Shown piece by piece: positions 46,915 through 55,983 of a DNA stretch of 64,000 bases. Both the position numbers and the translations under genes were made by a program. The DNA comes from Dactylosporangium siamense (GTDB taxonomy: Bacteria; Actinomycetota; Actinomycetes; Mycobacteriales; Micromonosporaceae). The notes beneath the pieces were generated by a model. The model was not told where the DNA came from and made no database searches. It saw only the letters and a list, made by a program, of their open reading frames with translations. Where the stretch lies: assembly GCF_016862795.1 (NCBI RefSeq), contig NZ_BONQ01000060.1, positions 42,111-106,110 of the forward strand. The letters run 5' to 3'. The stretch's first letter is position 1; each line of letters opens with the position of its first letter.

Positions 46915-47651
46915 AGGCTGACCCAGAGGCTCAGCGGCGCCTGCTCGACCTGCAGGCGATCGACATCGCGCTCACCCAGCTCGCGCACAAGCGCAAGTCG
47001 CTGCCCGAGCACGCCGAGCTCGACCGGCTGGCCCGCGAACTGTCCACGATGGAGGACCAGCGCGTGCGCGCCCAGGTCGCGGTCGACGACTTCGACCGCG
47101 ACATCAGCCGCCTCGAGCGCGACGCCGAGCAGGTCCGCGCCCGCAAGGACAAGGACCAGGTCCGGCTCGACGCCGGCACCGGCCCCGCCCGCGAGCTGGA
47201 GGCGCTCCAGCACGAGATCGCCACGCTCAACCGGCGCCAGAGCGAGCTCGAGGACGCCGAGCTGGAGCTGATGGAGGAGCGGGAGACCGCGCAGGCCACC
47301 CTCGACGACATCGTCGGCCGCCTCACCGAGACCCGGTCGGTGCGGGCCGCCACCGAGCAGCGCCGCGACGAGACCCTCGCGGGCCTCGCCAAGGACGAGG
47401 AGTTCCGCCGCTCAGGCCGCAAGCCCCTCGCCGCCGACCTCCCGGCCGACCTCATCACCCTCTACGACAAGATCCGCGACAGCAGCGGCGGCATCGGCGC
47501 CGCCATGCTCCGCCACGGCCGCTGCGAAGGCTGCCGGATCGAGCTCTCCGGCGGCGACCGGGCCCGCGTCAAGGCCGCCGCCCCCGACGAGGTCGTCCGC
47601 TGCGAGGAATGCCGGCGCATCCTCGTGCGGACCGCGGAGTCCGGTCTGTGA
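46911..47651 (+). CDS. coiled-coil zinc-ribbon protein
   Basis: A 246-aa protein: a long antiparallel coiled coil (residues ~10-175, e.g. LEALQHEIATLNRRQSELED) and a C-terminal C4 zinc ribbon with cysteines in GRCEGCRIE and VRCEECRRI. It is the actinobacterial relative of CT398/FlgN-like zinc-ribbon proteins and of the mycobacterial protein beside RNase HI. Function unknown, perhaps nucleic-acid or RNase binding. GTGA overlaps join it to genes on both sides. Confidence 0.93.
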   Translation: MKADPEAQRRLLDLQAIDIALTQLAHKRKSLPEHAELDRLARELSTMEDQRVRAQVAVDDFDRDISRLERDAEQVRARKDKDQVRLDAGTGPARELEALQHEIATLNRRQSELEDAELELMEERETAQATLDDIVGRLTETRSVRAATEQRRDETLAGLAKDEEFRRSGRKPLAADLPADLITLYDKIRDSSGGIGAAMLRHGRCEGCRIELSGGDRARVKAAAPDEVVRCEECRRILVRTAESGL

Positions 47652-48904
47652 AGGTCACGATCGAAGCCGACGGTGGGTCCAGGGGCAACCCCGGACCCGC
47701 CGGCTACGGCGCGGTCGTGCGTTCCGACACCGGCGAGGTCCTCGCCGAACGCCTCGGCCGGCTCGGCGTCACCACCAACAACGTCGCGGAGTACACCGGC
47801 CTGATCGAAGGCCTGCGCGCCGCCGCTGAGGTCGGCGCCGACGAGGTCGAGGTCCGCATGGACTCCAAGCTCGTCGTCGAGCAGATGTCGGGCCGGTGGC
47901 AGATCAAGCACCCCGGCCTGCGCCCCCTCGCCGAGCAGGCGGGGCAGCTCGCGCGGGCGTTCCGGGTGGTGCGCTACTCGTGGATCCCCCGGGAGCGCAA
48001 CAAGCACGCCGACCGGCTCGCCAACGCCGCCATGGACGGCAAGGACGCCCCCGACCCGCCCGCCGCCGCGGTGCCTCCCGTCGAGGCCGCGCCGGTCGCG
48101 GGTCCGGACTCGCCCGGCCGTGCGGCGGCCCGGGCCGCCGCGGCCGCTGCGGCGGCCTCGTCCGGCGCCGGCTCGTCCGCTGCCGGCGCTTCCGCGCCTG
48201 TCATCGCCTCCGCGGTGGGTGCCTCGTCAGATGTCGATGCGCCAGCTGAGGGTCCACGGTCGTGGGCGCCGCCGACGACCGGGTCACCGCTGCGGATGGT
48301 GCTCGTGCGGCACGGCGAAACGCCGTACACCATCGAAAAACGCTATTCGGGTCGCAGCGACATCCCACTCTCGGAGAGCGGCCGTGATCAGGCCGCCCGG
48401 GCCGCCGGCCGGGTCCGTGCCCTGGCCCCCGACCTCGCCGTCGCCGTCAGCTCCCCGCTGCGCCGCTGCCTGGAGACCGCCGCCGCGCTCGGCACGGTCT
48501 TCGGCGGCCTCGAGACCGTCGTCGAGCCGGACCTGGTCGAGTGCGACTTCGGCGAGTGGGACGGCATGACGTTCGCCGAGGTGCGCGCCGCCTACCCGAA
48601 CGAGCTCGACCGCTGGCTCGCCTCGCCGCTCGTCGCCCCACCCGGCGGCGAGTCGATGCAGCAGGTCACCATCCGCGTCCGGCGCGCGCTGCGACGGCTG
48701 CAGCAGCAGTACGCCGGGCAGCAGATCGCCGTCGTCAGCCACGTGACCCCGATCAAGTCACTGCTCCGCGACGCCCTCGCCGCCGGCGACACGTTCATGT
48801 ACCGGCTCTACCTGGACCCGGCCGGCGTCTCGGTCGTCGACTCGTGGCCCGACGGCGGGGTCGCCGTGCGGACCGTGAACGACACCTCGCACCTGGCTCC
48901 TTAG
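47648..48904 (+). CDS. rnhA-cobC: bifunctional RNase HI / acid phosphatase
   Basis: A 418-aa fusion. Residues 1-135 are RNase HI, which cuts RNA in RNA:DNA hybrids (ADGGSRGNPGPAGYGAVV, EYTGLIEGL, MDSKLVVEQM, RNKHADRLAN give the DEDD acids). An Ala/Pro/Ser-rich linker follows to about 215. Residues 216-418 are a histidine phosphatase (VLVRHGETPYT, AVSSPLRRCLETA, VVSHVTPIKSL), like alpha-ribazole phosphatase. The same fusion exists in mycobacteria (Rv2228c type). GTG overlaps the upstream stop by GTGA. Its last 4 bases overlap the convergent permease gene. Confidence 0.95.
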   Translation: MKVTIEADGGSRGNPGPAGYGAVVRSDTGEVLAERLGRLGVTTNNVAEYTGLIEGLRAAAEVGADEVEVRMDSKLVVEQMSGRWQIKHPGLRPLAEQAGQLARAFRVVRYSWIPRERNKHADRLANAAMDGKDAPDPPAAAVPPVEAAPVAGPDSPGRAAARAAAAAAAASSGAGSSAAGASAPVIASAVGASSDVDAPAEGPRSWAPPTTGSPLRMVLVRHGETPYTIEKRYSGRSDIPLSESGRDQAARAAGRVRALAPDLAVAVSSPLRRCLETAAALGTVFGGLETVVEPDLVECDFGEWDGMTFAEVRAAYPNELDRWLASPLVAPPGGESMQQVTIRVRRALRRLQQQYAGQQIAVVSHVTPIKSLLRDALAAGDTFMYRLYLDPAGVSVVDSWPDGGVAVRTVNDTSHLAP

Positions 48905-49680
48905 AACACCGCACGGTAGAGCAGGACCAGACCCACCCCGGTGCCGAAGGCGACGATCAGCCACTTCAGCACCTTCGACGGCAGCCGGCGGGCGAGGCGG
49001 GCGCCCACGTATCCACCGATCATCGCCGTGGGCGCGACGACGAGCACGTCCGCCCAGGCGACCGGCCCGAACGCCGCGAACGCGCACACCGTGACGAGCC
49101 CGCCGAGCGCCGACACCACGTTCTTCAACGCGCTGATCCTGGCCATGGACTGGTCCAGGACGAGGCCCAGCGCCGCGACCAGCATCACGCCGAGCGCCGC
49201 GCCGAAGTAGCCGCCGTACAGCGAACCGGCGAACACCATCGCGTGCAGGCTCAGCGTCCGGCGCCGCTCGGTCATGTCCCGCGGGTGCCCGACCAGCCCC
49301 CGCAGCCGCTCCTGGAACGCCAGGATCGTCGTCGCCCCCAGCACCAGGAACGGCACCACCAGGTCGAACGCCCGCGCCGGCGTGGCCAGCAGCAGCGCAC
49401 ACCCCAGCGCGGCCGCCACCACCGACGTGGGGACGAGCATGACGAGGGTCTTCTTGGAACTGTCCCGCGCCAGATCCTTGAGGTCGGTGCGGCTGCCGTA
49501 CACCGACGCCACGTATCCGGGGAACACCGACACGGAGTTCGTCACGTTCGCCGCCACCGGGCTCAACCCGGTCGCGATCAGCGCCGGGAACGTGATCAGC
49601 GACCCGCCGCCGGCGATCGCATTGACCGTGCCGGCGGCCAGCCCGGCACCCGACAGGAGCGCGATGTCTACAAGGTTCAT
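48901..49680 (-). CDS. TauE/SafE-family permease
   Basis: A 259-aa membrane protein with about eight helices, of the TauE/SafE family that exports sulfite, sulfoacetate or other organic anions. The N-terminal repeat GTVNAIAGGGSLITFPAL and its pseudo-duplicate around FAGSLYGGYFGAALGVML are typical. ATG 49680 begins 26 bp from the 5' end of rnpB on the other strand, so the two promoters overlap. Substrate unknown. Confidence 0.93.
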   Translation of the reverse strand: MNLVDIALLSGAGLAAGTVNAIAGGGSLITFPALIATGLSPVAANVTNSVSVFPGYVASVYGSRTDLKDLARDSSKKTLVMLVPTSVVAAALGCALLLATPARAFDLVVPFLVLGATTILAFQERLRGLVGHPRDMTERRRTLSLHAMVFAGSLYGGYFGAALGVMLVAALGLVLDQSMARISALKNVVSALGGLVTVCAFAAFGPVAWADVLVVAPTAMIGGYVGARLARRLPSKVLKWLIVAFGTGVGLVLLYRAVF

Positions 49681-49706
49681 GGTCCGGCCTAGGATAGTCA
49701 GCACGA

Positions 49707-50078
<372 letters not shown>

Positions 50079-50403
50079 TTGCCTGCTTGTCGTGGCCCTG
50101 CTGGTGGCGTCTGACCTGGTGTCTCGAACGTCGGTACTGGTCGACGTCGGTCAATGCTGGGCGTCGTTTGACGGCCCGGTGACGACCCCGACGGCCCAGG
50201 GACGGCCCGACGTAGATCAACTTGGACGGCCTGCGGGCTGCTCTTCGTCGGTTGCTTCCGCAACCTGCTTCGGACCCGAACAGGCTTCCCGGGTCGCGGC
50301 GAGTAGCCCTGCCCGCCGGAGGCGACGAGGCACCGGCCCACAACGGACGCTGGGTCGGCCCGCCCGCGGGCAGGCGACAGGCACGCACGACGGTCAGGGC
50401 AGA
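50079..50403. other. 325-bp stretch behind rnpB
   Basis: No gene or strong hairpin seen. Composition is less GC-biased than the surrounding core genes. It opens an accessory patch reaching to about 51.3 kb. Confidence 0.4.
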
Positions 50404-50922
50404 ATGTCGACCATGACCGCAGTACCGCAACTCGTCTGCTCGTACTGCCACCAGCGGGTCGAAGGCACCGACCTCGATTTCCGCTTCAAGCTGCCAGATC
50501 CGCTGTTCGCGATTCCCGAGGCAGAGCGCCCGGCACGCATCAGCGATAGCGGCGACATGGTGGGGGCGGACGGCGTTGGAGTCTTCGTCCGCGTGCTGCT
50601 GCCGGTTCGCCTTACCGAGGGCTACCAGATCACCTACGGCACGTGGCTTTGCCTCATGACCAGGGAGGACTTCGACCGCGTTCGCAGCCTTTGGCACTCG
50701 CCGGACTACCCGTCGCTGGTTGTTGACGGTGTCCTGGCCAACGCGATCGAACCCTGGGGAGCGCCCCTGGTGAAGCGGGCTCGGGTGGCCGTCCGTCACC
50801 CCGACCGGGTGCCGTACGTGGAGGCGATCGAGGACGACGAAATGGGCAAGGTGCTCACCGAAACGTGGTCCCGCGACTGGGTGCTGTCCGCCATCCCGGG
50901 AGAAGCCTGGCATGGCCATTGA
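50404..50922 (+). CDS. DUF2199 family protein
   Basis: A 172-aa cytoplasmic protein of the DUF2199 family. A CX2C pair (VCSYCHQ) sits at residues 12-15, followed by family-like segments LPDPLFAIPEAERPARISD, FVRVLLPVRLTEGYQITYG, TWLCLMTREDFDRV and VLANAIEPWG. Function unknown. ATG 50404 or 50413 both fit; AGGG lies just upstream of the first. Third-position GC is lower than in neighbours, suggesting later arrival. Confidence 0.8.
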   Translation: MSTMTAVPQLVCSYCHQRVEGTDLDFRFKLPDPLFAIPEAERPARISDSGDMVGADGVGVFVRVLLPVRLTEGYQITYGTWLCLMTREDFDRVRSLWHSPDYPSLVVDGVLANAIEPWGAPLVKRARVAVRHPDRVPYVEAIEDDEMGKVLTETWSRDWVLSAIPGEAWHGH

Positions 50923-51272
50923 CAGGGGCGTTGGCAACGTAATCGTTCGTGTAACGGTCGATCTCCAACTGGAAGGTCCAGCGGCCTTCATTGATGGCGA
51001 GATGGTCGGGGGAGTCGCTCGCTGCTCCGCCGGCTCCACCACGACCGCGCGAGCGGTGGCCGTGGATCGCCGAGCATCCCGAGTGGGTGTGGGGGCGAGG
51101 TAAAGACCGGATCGCCACCGGCGGGACAGGGGCCGATCGACGTCAGCCAACAGGACGATCACGCCGAAGTGACCCTCTGGTGCGGCGTCGGCGGTCACCC
51201 GAACGACGGGCGCACGGACGGCTGGGGCTGAGCTCACCGGCGAGCGGCGGCGCTGGTCGCTGGTCGCGGCGT
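50923..51272. other. 350-bp stretch with possible gene remnant
   Basis: No intact gene recognised. A minus-strand frame across 50920-51020 reads like protein (DHLAINEGRWTFQLEIDRY) but has no start signal or continuation, so a decayed coding fragment is possible. Family unknown. Confidence 0.3.
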
Positions 51273-51713
51273 TTACGGCAGGGTGCCGTCTGGCAGGAGC
51301 GTGACCCCGTTGTGCAGGCGGACGGCGGTGTCGTGGCTGTCGAGCGCGTCGAGCACCCGGATGGCGAACACCTCGTCGGTCTCGGCCTCGATCCTGGCCG
51401 GTGTCCACCACTCGACGGCGGCGGCCTCGTCAGTGGGAGCGGCCCGGCCGCCAGTTGCGGTCGCTCGGAACACCAGGGCGACGACGCCCAGCTTGACGTT
51501 CTTGTACACGCCGGTCAGGCGGCCCGGGTCGATCTCGACGCCGGTCTCTTCCAGCACCTCGCGGCGGAGTCCGGTGGGGATGGACTCGTCGAGTTCGAGG
51601 ATGCCGCCGGGGATCTGCCACTTGCCGTTGTCGCGGCGCTGGATCACCAGGACCCGACCGGCGTCGTCGGTGACGACGGCCGCGACAGAGACGGAGTGCA
51701 GGGGTCGGCTCAC
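51273..51713 (-). CDS. NUDIX hydrolase
   Basis: A 146-aa NUDIX enzyme with box GGILELDESIPTGLRREV followed by LEETGVEI. Substrate unknown. GTG 51713 overlaps the stop of the upstream phosphatase-like gene as GTGA and has GGGAG seven bases upstream, so it is translated by coupling. The frame extends 8 codons further upstream, but without support. Confidence 0.92.
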   Translation of the reverse strand: MSRPLHSVSVAAVVTDDAGRVLVIQRRDNGKWQIPGGILELDESIPTGLRREVLEETGVEIDPGRLTGVYKNVKLGVVALVFRATATGGRAAPTDEAAAVEWWTPARIEAETDEVFAIRVLDALDSHDTAVRLHNGVTLLPDGTLP

Positions 51714-52396
51714 GAGGTGCTCCCATCGAAGAGGCATAGGGCCGCCGCGCCATCCGTCAGCAGTGCAGCGCGGCTGACCCGGTTGCCGCCGGTCATTGGC
51801 AGCGTGCCGGTGACCGCGTGGCGGGCTGCCACCGGGTCAGCGGCCGCGATCCAGTAGCCATCCTCGCGATTGGTCAACGCCCGCTGCCGCGTGACCATGT
51901 GGCGTACTCCAGCGGCATGCTCCTGGCTGCCGATGCGATGCGCTCCGGAGAGAGCAGCCGCGCGGAGCGGCGTCACGGCAGCCGCGAAGCGGGGATCGGT
52001 GATGACCGTGACGACGTCGGCTCGCTCGACCACGAGCGGACTGTCGCAGAGGACCAGGTATTCAAGGACCTTGCCGCCGGCTCGGACAAGGCAGACAGTG
52101 CTTGCCGGGGTGCCCGGATGCTGGAGGTCGCAGGTGTCGCTGTGGTACGTGGCAACCTGGGCGATGGCATCCCCCAGGAGGTCGGCGAGTGGGGCGTTGT
52201 CGTGCTGGCTGTGGGCCGCGGCGATGTGCGCGCCGAGGCGGCGGACGTACCACGACGGTCCGTGGCGGCAACCGGTGTCGAGCGGGTCGGGCGCTGAGAC
52301 GCCGTCGAGGACGCCGACCAGGTCAGGTAACGCGAACGCGAAGTCCTCATTGGCGCTGCGGCCGGGGGACGGCTGCGACGCGATCCTGACCTCCAT
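51710..52396 (-). CDS. PP2C-like protein phosphatase domain protein
   Basis: A 228-aa protein resembling PPM/PP2C serine/threonine phosphatases: SPGRSANEDFAFALPDLVGV and LDGVSAP give the first metal-binding acids, and VVTVITDPRFAAA and GYWIAAADP the later strands. It is shorter than bacterial PP2C enzymes and the final DG/GxxDN motif is not clear, so activity is uncertain. Start uncertain: ATG 52396 has no ribosome binding site and the frame remains open upstream. Coupled to the NUDIX gene. Perhaps a nucleotide or phosphoprotein signalling pair (inference). Confidence 0.7.
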   Translation of the reverse strand: MEVRIASQPSPGRSANEDFAFALPDLVGVLDGVSAPDPLDTGCRHGPSWYVRRLGAHIAAAHSQHDNAPLADLLGDAIAQVATYHSDTCDLQHPGTPASTVCLVRAGGKVLEYLVLCDSPLVVERADVVTVITDPRFAAAVTPLRAAALSGAHRIGSQEHAAGVRHMVTRQRALTNREDGYWIAAADPVAARHAVTGTLPMTGGNRVSRAALLTDGAAALCLFDGSTS

Positions 52397-52544
52397 CAGC
52401 CGGCCGTCGAAGGCGACGGGCCGGACGCGGATGACGTCGACGCGTTCGGCTACGTCAGCGCGATGGAGACCCTGTGGCAGCGCCACATCGGTGCCCTTCG
52501 TGCTGCCGGTGAGCGGAAGCGAGCACCGGAGGCCCCCGCTCCGG

Positions 52545-53390
52545 TCAGGCCGGGAAACCTTCCAGGTCGAGGCGGTCCAGGGTGACGGGGTCGCCGAGGA
52601 GCTCGATCTCCACGACCTTGCCGTCCTCGACGACGAAGTCGAAGACCACGCGGGGGCTGCCGCCGACGGACCAGACCAAGCCGGCGAAGCCGTCGACGAG
52701 GGCGGTCTGCGCGCCCCTGGCCCGGCCGGTGAACGTCGCGGCGACCGCGTCCGCGCCGTGGACCTCGGGGGCGGCGCCGGACAGTACCGTGGCCGCGTCG
52801 GCACGCAGGACGACGTCGGGATCGAGCAGGGCGAGGAGTGCCTCGAAGTCGCCACCGCGGGAGGCCGCGAGGAAGGCGTCCACGACCTCGCGCTGCCGGG
52901 GCAGGTCGGGGTCGCGGGGAGCGTCGGCGCCCTGGACCCGGCGGCGGCCGCGGCTGGCGAGCTGGCGGGCGGCGGCGGGGGTGCGGCCGACGACGGTGGC
53001 GATGTCCTCGAACGGCACCGCGAACAGGTCGTGCAGGACGAACGCGAGCCGTTCCGCGGGGGTGAGGGTGTCGAGCACCACGAGCATCGCCTGCCCCACG
53101 TCGTCGGCGAGGATCGCTTCGTGCTCGGGGTCGACCGTCGGGGCGAGCGAGACGACGGGGACGGCTGTCTTCCGGCTGCGGAGCTGGTCGAGGCAGATCC
53201 GACCGACGACGGTGGTCAGCCAGCCGCCGAGGTTGTCCACGGCGGTGTGGTCGGACCGGCTCAGCCGCAGCCATGCCTCCTGGACGGCGTCCTCGGCCTC
53301 GACGCGGGCGCCGAGCATGCGATACGCCACGCCCAGCAGATGTCCGCGGTGCTCCTCGAACCGGGCGGCCAAGAGGGCGGAGTCGTCCAC
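52545..53390 (-). CDS. sigJ: ECF sigma factor, SigJ/ECF41 type
   Basis: A 281-aa sigma factor with region 2 (EEHRGHLLGVAYRMLGARVEAEDAVQEA), region 4 (LTPAERLAFVLHDLFAVPFEDIATVVGRT, given in part) and a fused C-terminal SnoaL/NTF2-like domain (residues ~165-281, ending FDFVVEDGKVVEIELL), which in ECF41 factors regulates the sigma activity in place of an anti-sigma factor. GTG 53390 was chosen over GTG 53396 because TAAGCT ends six bases before it. It is divergent from a PPOX-type protein, the likely target gene (ECF41 genes usually neighbour an oxidoreductase). Confidence 0.9.
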   Translation of the reverse strand: MDDSALLAARFEEHRGHLLGVAYRMLGARVEAEDAVQEAWLRLSRSDHTAVDNLGGWLTTVVGRICLDQLRSRKTAVPVVSLAPTVDPEHEAILADDVGQAMLVVLDTLTPAERLAFVLHDLFAVPFEDIATVVGRTPAAARQLASRGRRRVQGADAPRDPDLPRQREVVDAFLAASRGGDFEALLALLDPDVVLRADAATVLSGAAPEVHGADAVAATFTGRARGAQTALVDGFAGLVWSVGGSPRVVFDFVVEDGKVVEIELLGDPVTLDRLDLEGFPA

Positions 53391-53397
53391 CGCCACA

Positions 53398-53412
53398 GCT
53401 TAGGCTGGGGCC
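53398..53412. promoter_or_regulatory. overlapping divergent -10 elements of sigJ and PPOX gene
   Basis: AGCTTAGGCT contains TAGGCT on the plus strand (six bases before the PPOX ATG) and TAAGCT on the minus strand (six bases before the sigJ GTG). The two promoters cannot be open at once, so the genes should be expressed as alternatives. Confidence 0.5.
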
Positions 53413-53847
53413 ATGACCGCGCCGGCACGCACCACGACGCAGCGGGTCGCCGACACGCTGCATCGTCTCGAGCACGACGTCGACGCCTGGGTGGCGACCG
53501 CGTCGCCGCAGGGGGAGCCGTGCATGGTGCCGCTGTCGTTCCTGTGGGACGGCGCGACGCTGCTGTTCTCCACCGCGCCCGGCAACCCGACGGCCCGCAA
53601 CCTCGCCGTGAACGGACGGGCCCGGGTCGGTGTCGGGCCGACCCGGGACGTGGTCCTCATCGAGTGTGCCGTGGAGTCGTTGCCGGCCGCCGGCATGGCG
53701 CCCGACGTCGTCGACGCGTTCGCCGCGAAGACCGGGTTCCGGCCCGGTCCGAAGTACGTCTACCTGCGAATGACACCTCTGTGGGTGCAGGCGTGGCGCG
53801 AGGTGAACGAACTCGCCGAACGCGAGCTGCCGCAGCCGCTGGCGTGA
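53413..53847 (+). CDS. pyridoxamine 5'-phosphate oxidase (PPOX) family protein
   Basis: A 144-aa split-barrel flavin- or F420-binding protein: WVATASPQGEPCMVPLSFLW, LLFSTAPGNPTARNLAVNG and ARVGVGPTRDVVLIE match the PPOX fold. It could reduce or bind F420; the residues needed to tell FMN from F420 cannot be judged. Probably controlled by the divergent SigJ-type factor. Leaderless by the TAGGCT-N6-ATG arrangement. Confidence 0.88.
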   Translation: MTAPARTTTQRVADTLHRLEHDVDAWVATASPQGEPCMVPLSFLWDGATLLFSTAPGNPTARNLAVNGRARVGVGPTRDVVLIECAVESLPAAGMAPDVVDAFAAKTGFRPGPKYVYLRMTPLWVQAWREVNELAERELPQPLA

Positions 53848-53853
53848 AGCGCG

Positions 53854-54654
53854 TCAGGACCTCTCGAAGAGCTTCAGGGTCGCCGCGTGCAGCGGGCCGC
53901 TCCTGGCGAACAGCGCCGGGCCGGCGCCGGGGCTCGTGCGTCCGTCGAGGCCGCTGTACCAGCCGCCGGCCTCCCGCACGATGAGCGACGTGGCCGCGAA
54001 GTCCCAGACCTGACCCCGGGTCTGCACGGCCAGGTCGAGCCGCCCGTCGGCGACCAGCAGCGCCGCGTGGGTCGGCCACGGCTCCTTGTGCGCCGTGGCG
54101 AGCAGCGGCTCGAGCATCGTCCACTCGGCCGGGAACACCTGGCCGTCGAAGGGCACGACGCCGAGCCTGGCGCCGTCGGGTGTGTCGGCGCCGGTGGAGG
54201 CGACCCGCAGGCGCCGGGCTGGACCGTCGTCGTCGATCCGGGAGTGGTACGCCCCGACGCCGCGCTCGGCCCACCACAGCGCACCCTGCGCCGGCACGGC
54301 GGCCACCCCCGCCACGATCTCGCCGTCCTCCTCGAGGGCGACGAGGACCAGCCACCGGTCGTCGCCGGCGACGAACATCGCGGTGCCGTCGATCGGGTCG
54401 ATGATCCAGCGGCGGCCGCCGGCACCGGTCAGGCCGCCCTCCTCGCCGAGGATCGCGTCGGCGGGCCGCGCCGCGGCGAGGACGTCCCGGACCGCGGCCT
54501 CGACGGCCCGGTCGGCCTCGGTGACGGTGCTGCCGTCGGCCTTGAGCTCCCTGGGCAGCCCGGCGAGCGCCGCGAAGTACCGCAGGCCGACCGCCGCGCC
54601 GGCCAGGGCGGCGCGGCGGGCCAGCGCGATGTCGCTGTCGTCCGGTCCGGTCAC
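53854..54654 (-). CDS. hisN: histidinol-phosphatase, inositol monophosphatase family
   Basis: A 266-aa Mg-dependent phosphatase. Metal ligands are in LGEEGGL, IIDPIDGTAMF and QVWDFAATSLIV. Among actinobacterial members this arrangement next to aroA belongs to HisN, the histidinol-phosphate phosphatase of histidine synthesis, but inositol phosphatase activity is possible. GTG overlaps the aroA stop as GTGA, so the two are coupled. Convergent with the PPOX gene, 6 bp apart. Confidence 0.9.
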   Translation of the reverse strand: MTGPDDSDIALARRAALAGAAVGLRYFAALAGLPRELKADGSTVTEADRAVEAAVRDVLAAARPADAILGEEGGLTGAGGRRWIIDPIDGTAMFVAGDDRWLVLVALEEDGEIVAGVAAVPAQGALWWAERGVGAYHSRIDDDGPARRLRVASTGADTPDGARLGVVPFDGQVFPAEWTMLEPLLATAHKEPWPTHAALLVADGRLDLAVQTRGQVWDFAATSLIVREAGGWYSGLDGRTSPGAGPALFARSGPLHAATLKLFERS

Positions 54655-55925
54655 AGGCGCGCCAGGTCGACGAAGTACGTCGGGTACGTCTTCGCCACAC
54701 AGCGCGGGTCGCGGATCTCGATGCCGGGCACCCGCAGGCCGAGCAGCGCCAGGCTCATCGCCATGCGGTGGTCCTCGTACGTGTCGAAGGCCGTCGGCGC
54801 GGGCGGGCCCGGGTTGATGGTGAACCCGTCCTCGTCCTCGACCGCGTCGAGGCCGGCCCGGCGCAGCTCGGTGACGACCGCGGCGATCCGGTCGGTCTCC
54901 TTCTTGCGGATGAAGCCGATGCCGCGCACCCGGGTCGGGGAGTCGGCGAACACGGCCACCGCCGCCAGGGTCTGTGCGGTGTCGGAGATGTCGGCCATGT
55001 CGACGTCGATGCCGTGCAGCGTGCCGGTGCCGGTGACGGTGATCCGGTCGGCGGTCCGCTCGACCCGGGCGCCCATCCGCTCGAGCAGGTCCGCGAAGCG
55101 CACGTCGCCCTGCAGGCTCCCGGTGCCGAGACCCTCGACGGTGACCCGGCCCTCGCCGATCGCGGCGGCGGCGAGCAGATACGACGCGGCGCTGGCGTCG
55201 GGCTCGATCGCGTAGTCCGTCGCCCGGTACGCCCCCGGCTGCACCCGCAGCCCGTCGACGGTGACCCCGAACGCCGCCATGACGGCCGTGGTCGCCTCGA
55301 CGTAGGGGACCGAGACCAGCGGCGAGGTCAGCTCCACCGACAGCCCGTCGGCCATCAGCGGCCCGGCCATCAGCAGCCCGGACAGGAACTGGCTGGACAG
55401 GTGACCCGGCAGCGGGACCTTGCCGCCGGCGACCGGCCCGGTGACCGCGACGGGCAGGAACCCGGGCGTGCCCAGGTCCTCGACCGTCGCGCCGAGCTCG
55501 CGCAGCGCGTCGGTCAGCGGGCCGAACGGCCGGGCCCGCAGCTGCGGCGAGCCGTCCACCACACTGCGCACCGGACGCAGCGCCGCCGCCGGCAGGACGA
55601 AGCGCGACGTGGTGCCCGACATCCGGGCGTCGACGGTGGCCGGCTCCGTGGCGGTGCGCGGGTCGACGCCGTCGACGACGACGGTGTACGCCGCCTCGTC
55701 GGCCGTCACCGTCGCGCCCAGCGCCCGCACGGCGCCGAGCATCGCGTGCGTGTCGTCGGCGAACAGCACCCCCGTCAGCGTGCTGCGGCCCGGGGCGAGC
55801 GCCGCGCAGATCAGGGCGCGGTTGGTGATGCTCTTCGAACCCGGCGGCCGCAGCGACACGTCCGGCGGTGCGCTCAGCGGGGTGACGGCTAGGACATCGG
55901 GCAGCTCATCGGCATGGAGGCTCAC
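54651..55925 (-). CDS. aroA: 3-phosphoshikimate 1-carboxyvinyltransferase (EPSP synthase)
   Basis: A 424-aa enzyme of the shikimate pathway that joins phosphoenolpyruvate to shikimate-3-phosphate; the target of glyphosate. Signatures are RPPGSKSITNRALICAALAP and FIRKKETDRIAAV (RxKExDR). The stretch LFADDTHAML is typical of the class. GTG 55925 is preferred to ATG 55928 because GACAAT ends six bases upstream of it. Coupled to hisN. Confidence 0.97.
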   Translation of the reverse strand: MSLHADELPDVLAVTPLSAPPDVSLRPPGSKSITNRALICAALAPGRSTLTGVLFADDTHAMLGAVRALGATVTADEAAYTVVVDGVDPRTATEPATVDARMSGTTSRFVLPAAALRPVRSVVDGSPQLRARPFGPLTDALRELGATVEDLGTPGFLPVAVTGPVAGGKVPLPGHLSSQFLSGLLMAGPLMADGLSVELTSPLVSVPYVEATTAVMAAFGVTVDGLRVQPGAYRATDYAIEPDASAASYLLAAAAIGEGRVTVEGLGTGSLQGDVRFADLLERMGARVERTADRITVTGTGTLHGIDVDMADISDTAQTLAAVAVFADSPTRVRGIGFIRKKETDRIAAVVTELRRAGLDAVEDEDGFTINPGPPAPTAFDTYEDHRMAMSLALLGLRVPGIEIRDPRCVAKTYPTYFVDLARL

Positions 55926-55983
55926 CATCCGATTGTCCCGCAGCCCGCCGGCCGTGCGCGGGGCGACCTCGCCCCGTCCCAAA

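Noticed and set aside
52410..52550. Plus-strand peptide-like stretch (FGYVSAMETLWQRHIGALRA) between the PP2C-like and sigJ genes
   Set aside because: It has no start codon signal, is under 50 codons and stops at once; too weak to call a gene or remnant.
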